Notes under the pieces: model-generated | What the model was told of the DNA's origin: nothing | Database searches by the model: none | What the model saw: only the letters and a program-made list of their open reading frames with translations | Part shown: piece after piece, positions 63,987 through 64,000 of the stretch | Layout of the letters: each line of letters opens with the position of its first letter | How positions within the stretch are numbered: the stretch's first letter is position 1 | Assembly: GCF_900110735.1 (NCBI RefSeq) | Contig: NZ_FOET01000001.1 | Coordinates: 992,001 to 1,056,000 of the forward strand | DNA: 64,000 nt | Source: Streptomyces radiopugnans | GTDB lineage: Bacteria; Actinomycetota; Actinomycetes; Streptomycetales; Streptomycetaceae | Direction of reading: 5' to 3' | Translations under genes and position numbers: made by a program

Positions 63987-64000
63987 AGTCCTCCCTCCGA

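Overview
The window is about 72% GC, has strong GC bias at third codon positions, uses many GTG starts, and carries Streptomyces-type gene content (ectABCD, a sortase substrate with an LAETG motif, TerD and GlsB proteins, EI24). It reads as a chromosomal segment of a Streptomyces or close relative. The order ectABCD, ECF sigma gene, amidohydrolase, LAETG protein, cobalamin operon resembles, from memory, the S. coelicolor region around SCO1847-SCO1867. No rRNA, tRNA, CRISPR array, transposase or phage gene was recognised.

Layout. 1-9.3 kb holds housekeeping and stress genes: the end of an EI24 membrane protein, a dapA paralogue, a secreted exonuclease/phosphatase-family protein, an acidic protein of unknown function, a Tat-exported PhoX-like (DUF839) protein, a 63-residue protein, a two-domain TerD protein and a GlsB/YeaQ membrane protein. 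9.8-37.6 kb is a catabolic island for pectin. Its first half (9.8-28.5 kb) has a GntR regulator, a DapA-family sugar-acid dehydratase, an IlvD/Edd (arabonate-type) dehydratase, an ABC importer, a Gfo/Idh/MocA oxidoreductase, a PmoA/DUF6807 protein, a GH43 enzyme, rhamnogalacturonan acetylesterase, pectate lyase, pectinesterase, an orphan LuxR-type HTH protein, an IclR regulator and a ketoglutarate-semialdehyde-type aldehyde dehydrogenase. After a class V aminotransferase gene comes a galactan locus (29.8-37.6 kb): LacI regulator, importer, GH42 beta-galactosidase and GH53 endo-galactanase. It corresponds function by function to the Bacillus gan operon.

37.7-41.3 kb is ectABCD on the minus strand, for ectoine and 5-hydroxyectoine, with hairpins in two of its three intercistronic gaps. 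41.3-45.5 kb holds a locally AT-rich stretch, an ECF sigma factor with a coupled membrane protein, an amidohydrolase and the LAETG-anchored protein, whose upstream region contains 12-bp tandem repeats, tiny ORFs and helically phased direct repeats. 45.5-64 kb is a nearly gap-free minus-strand cobalamin operon in the order cobQ, cobN, chlI/D-type chelatase, cobO, cobB, cobI, cobM, cbiD, cobL, cbiG-cobJ fusion, ferredoxin, cobH, cbiX, cobC. Most of its genes are coupled by overlapping stop and start codons.

How the parts fit: secreted enzymes deacetylate, demethylate and cut pectin; two importers, neither with its own ATPase, take up arabinan- and galactan-derived oligomers; cytoplasmic GH43 and GH42 release monomers. 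The dehydratases and aldehyde dehydrogenase suggest that a sugar acid (L-arabonate or a pectin-derived aldarate) is converted without phosphorylation to 2-oxoglutarate. The least explained items are the TIM-barrel-like protein at 9.8 kb, the DUF6807/oxidoreductase pair, the orphan LuxR-type protein, the tiny Cys/His ORF at 44.2 kb and the mixed aerobic/anaerobic cobalamin gene set.
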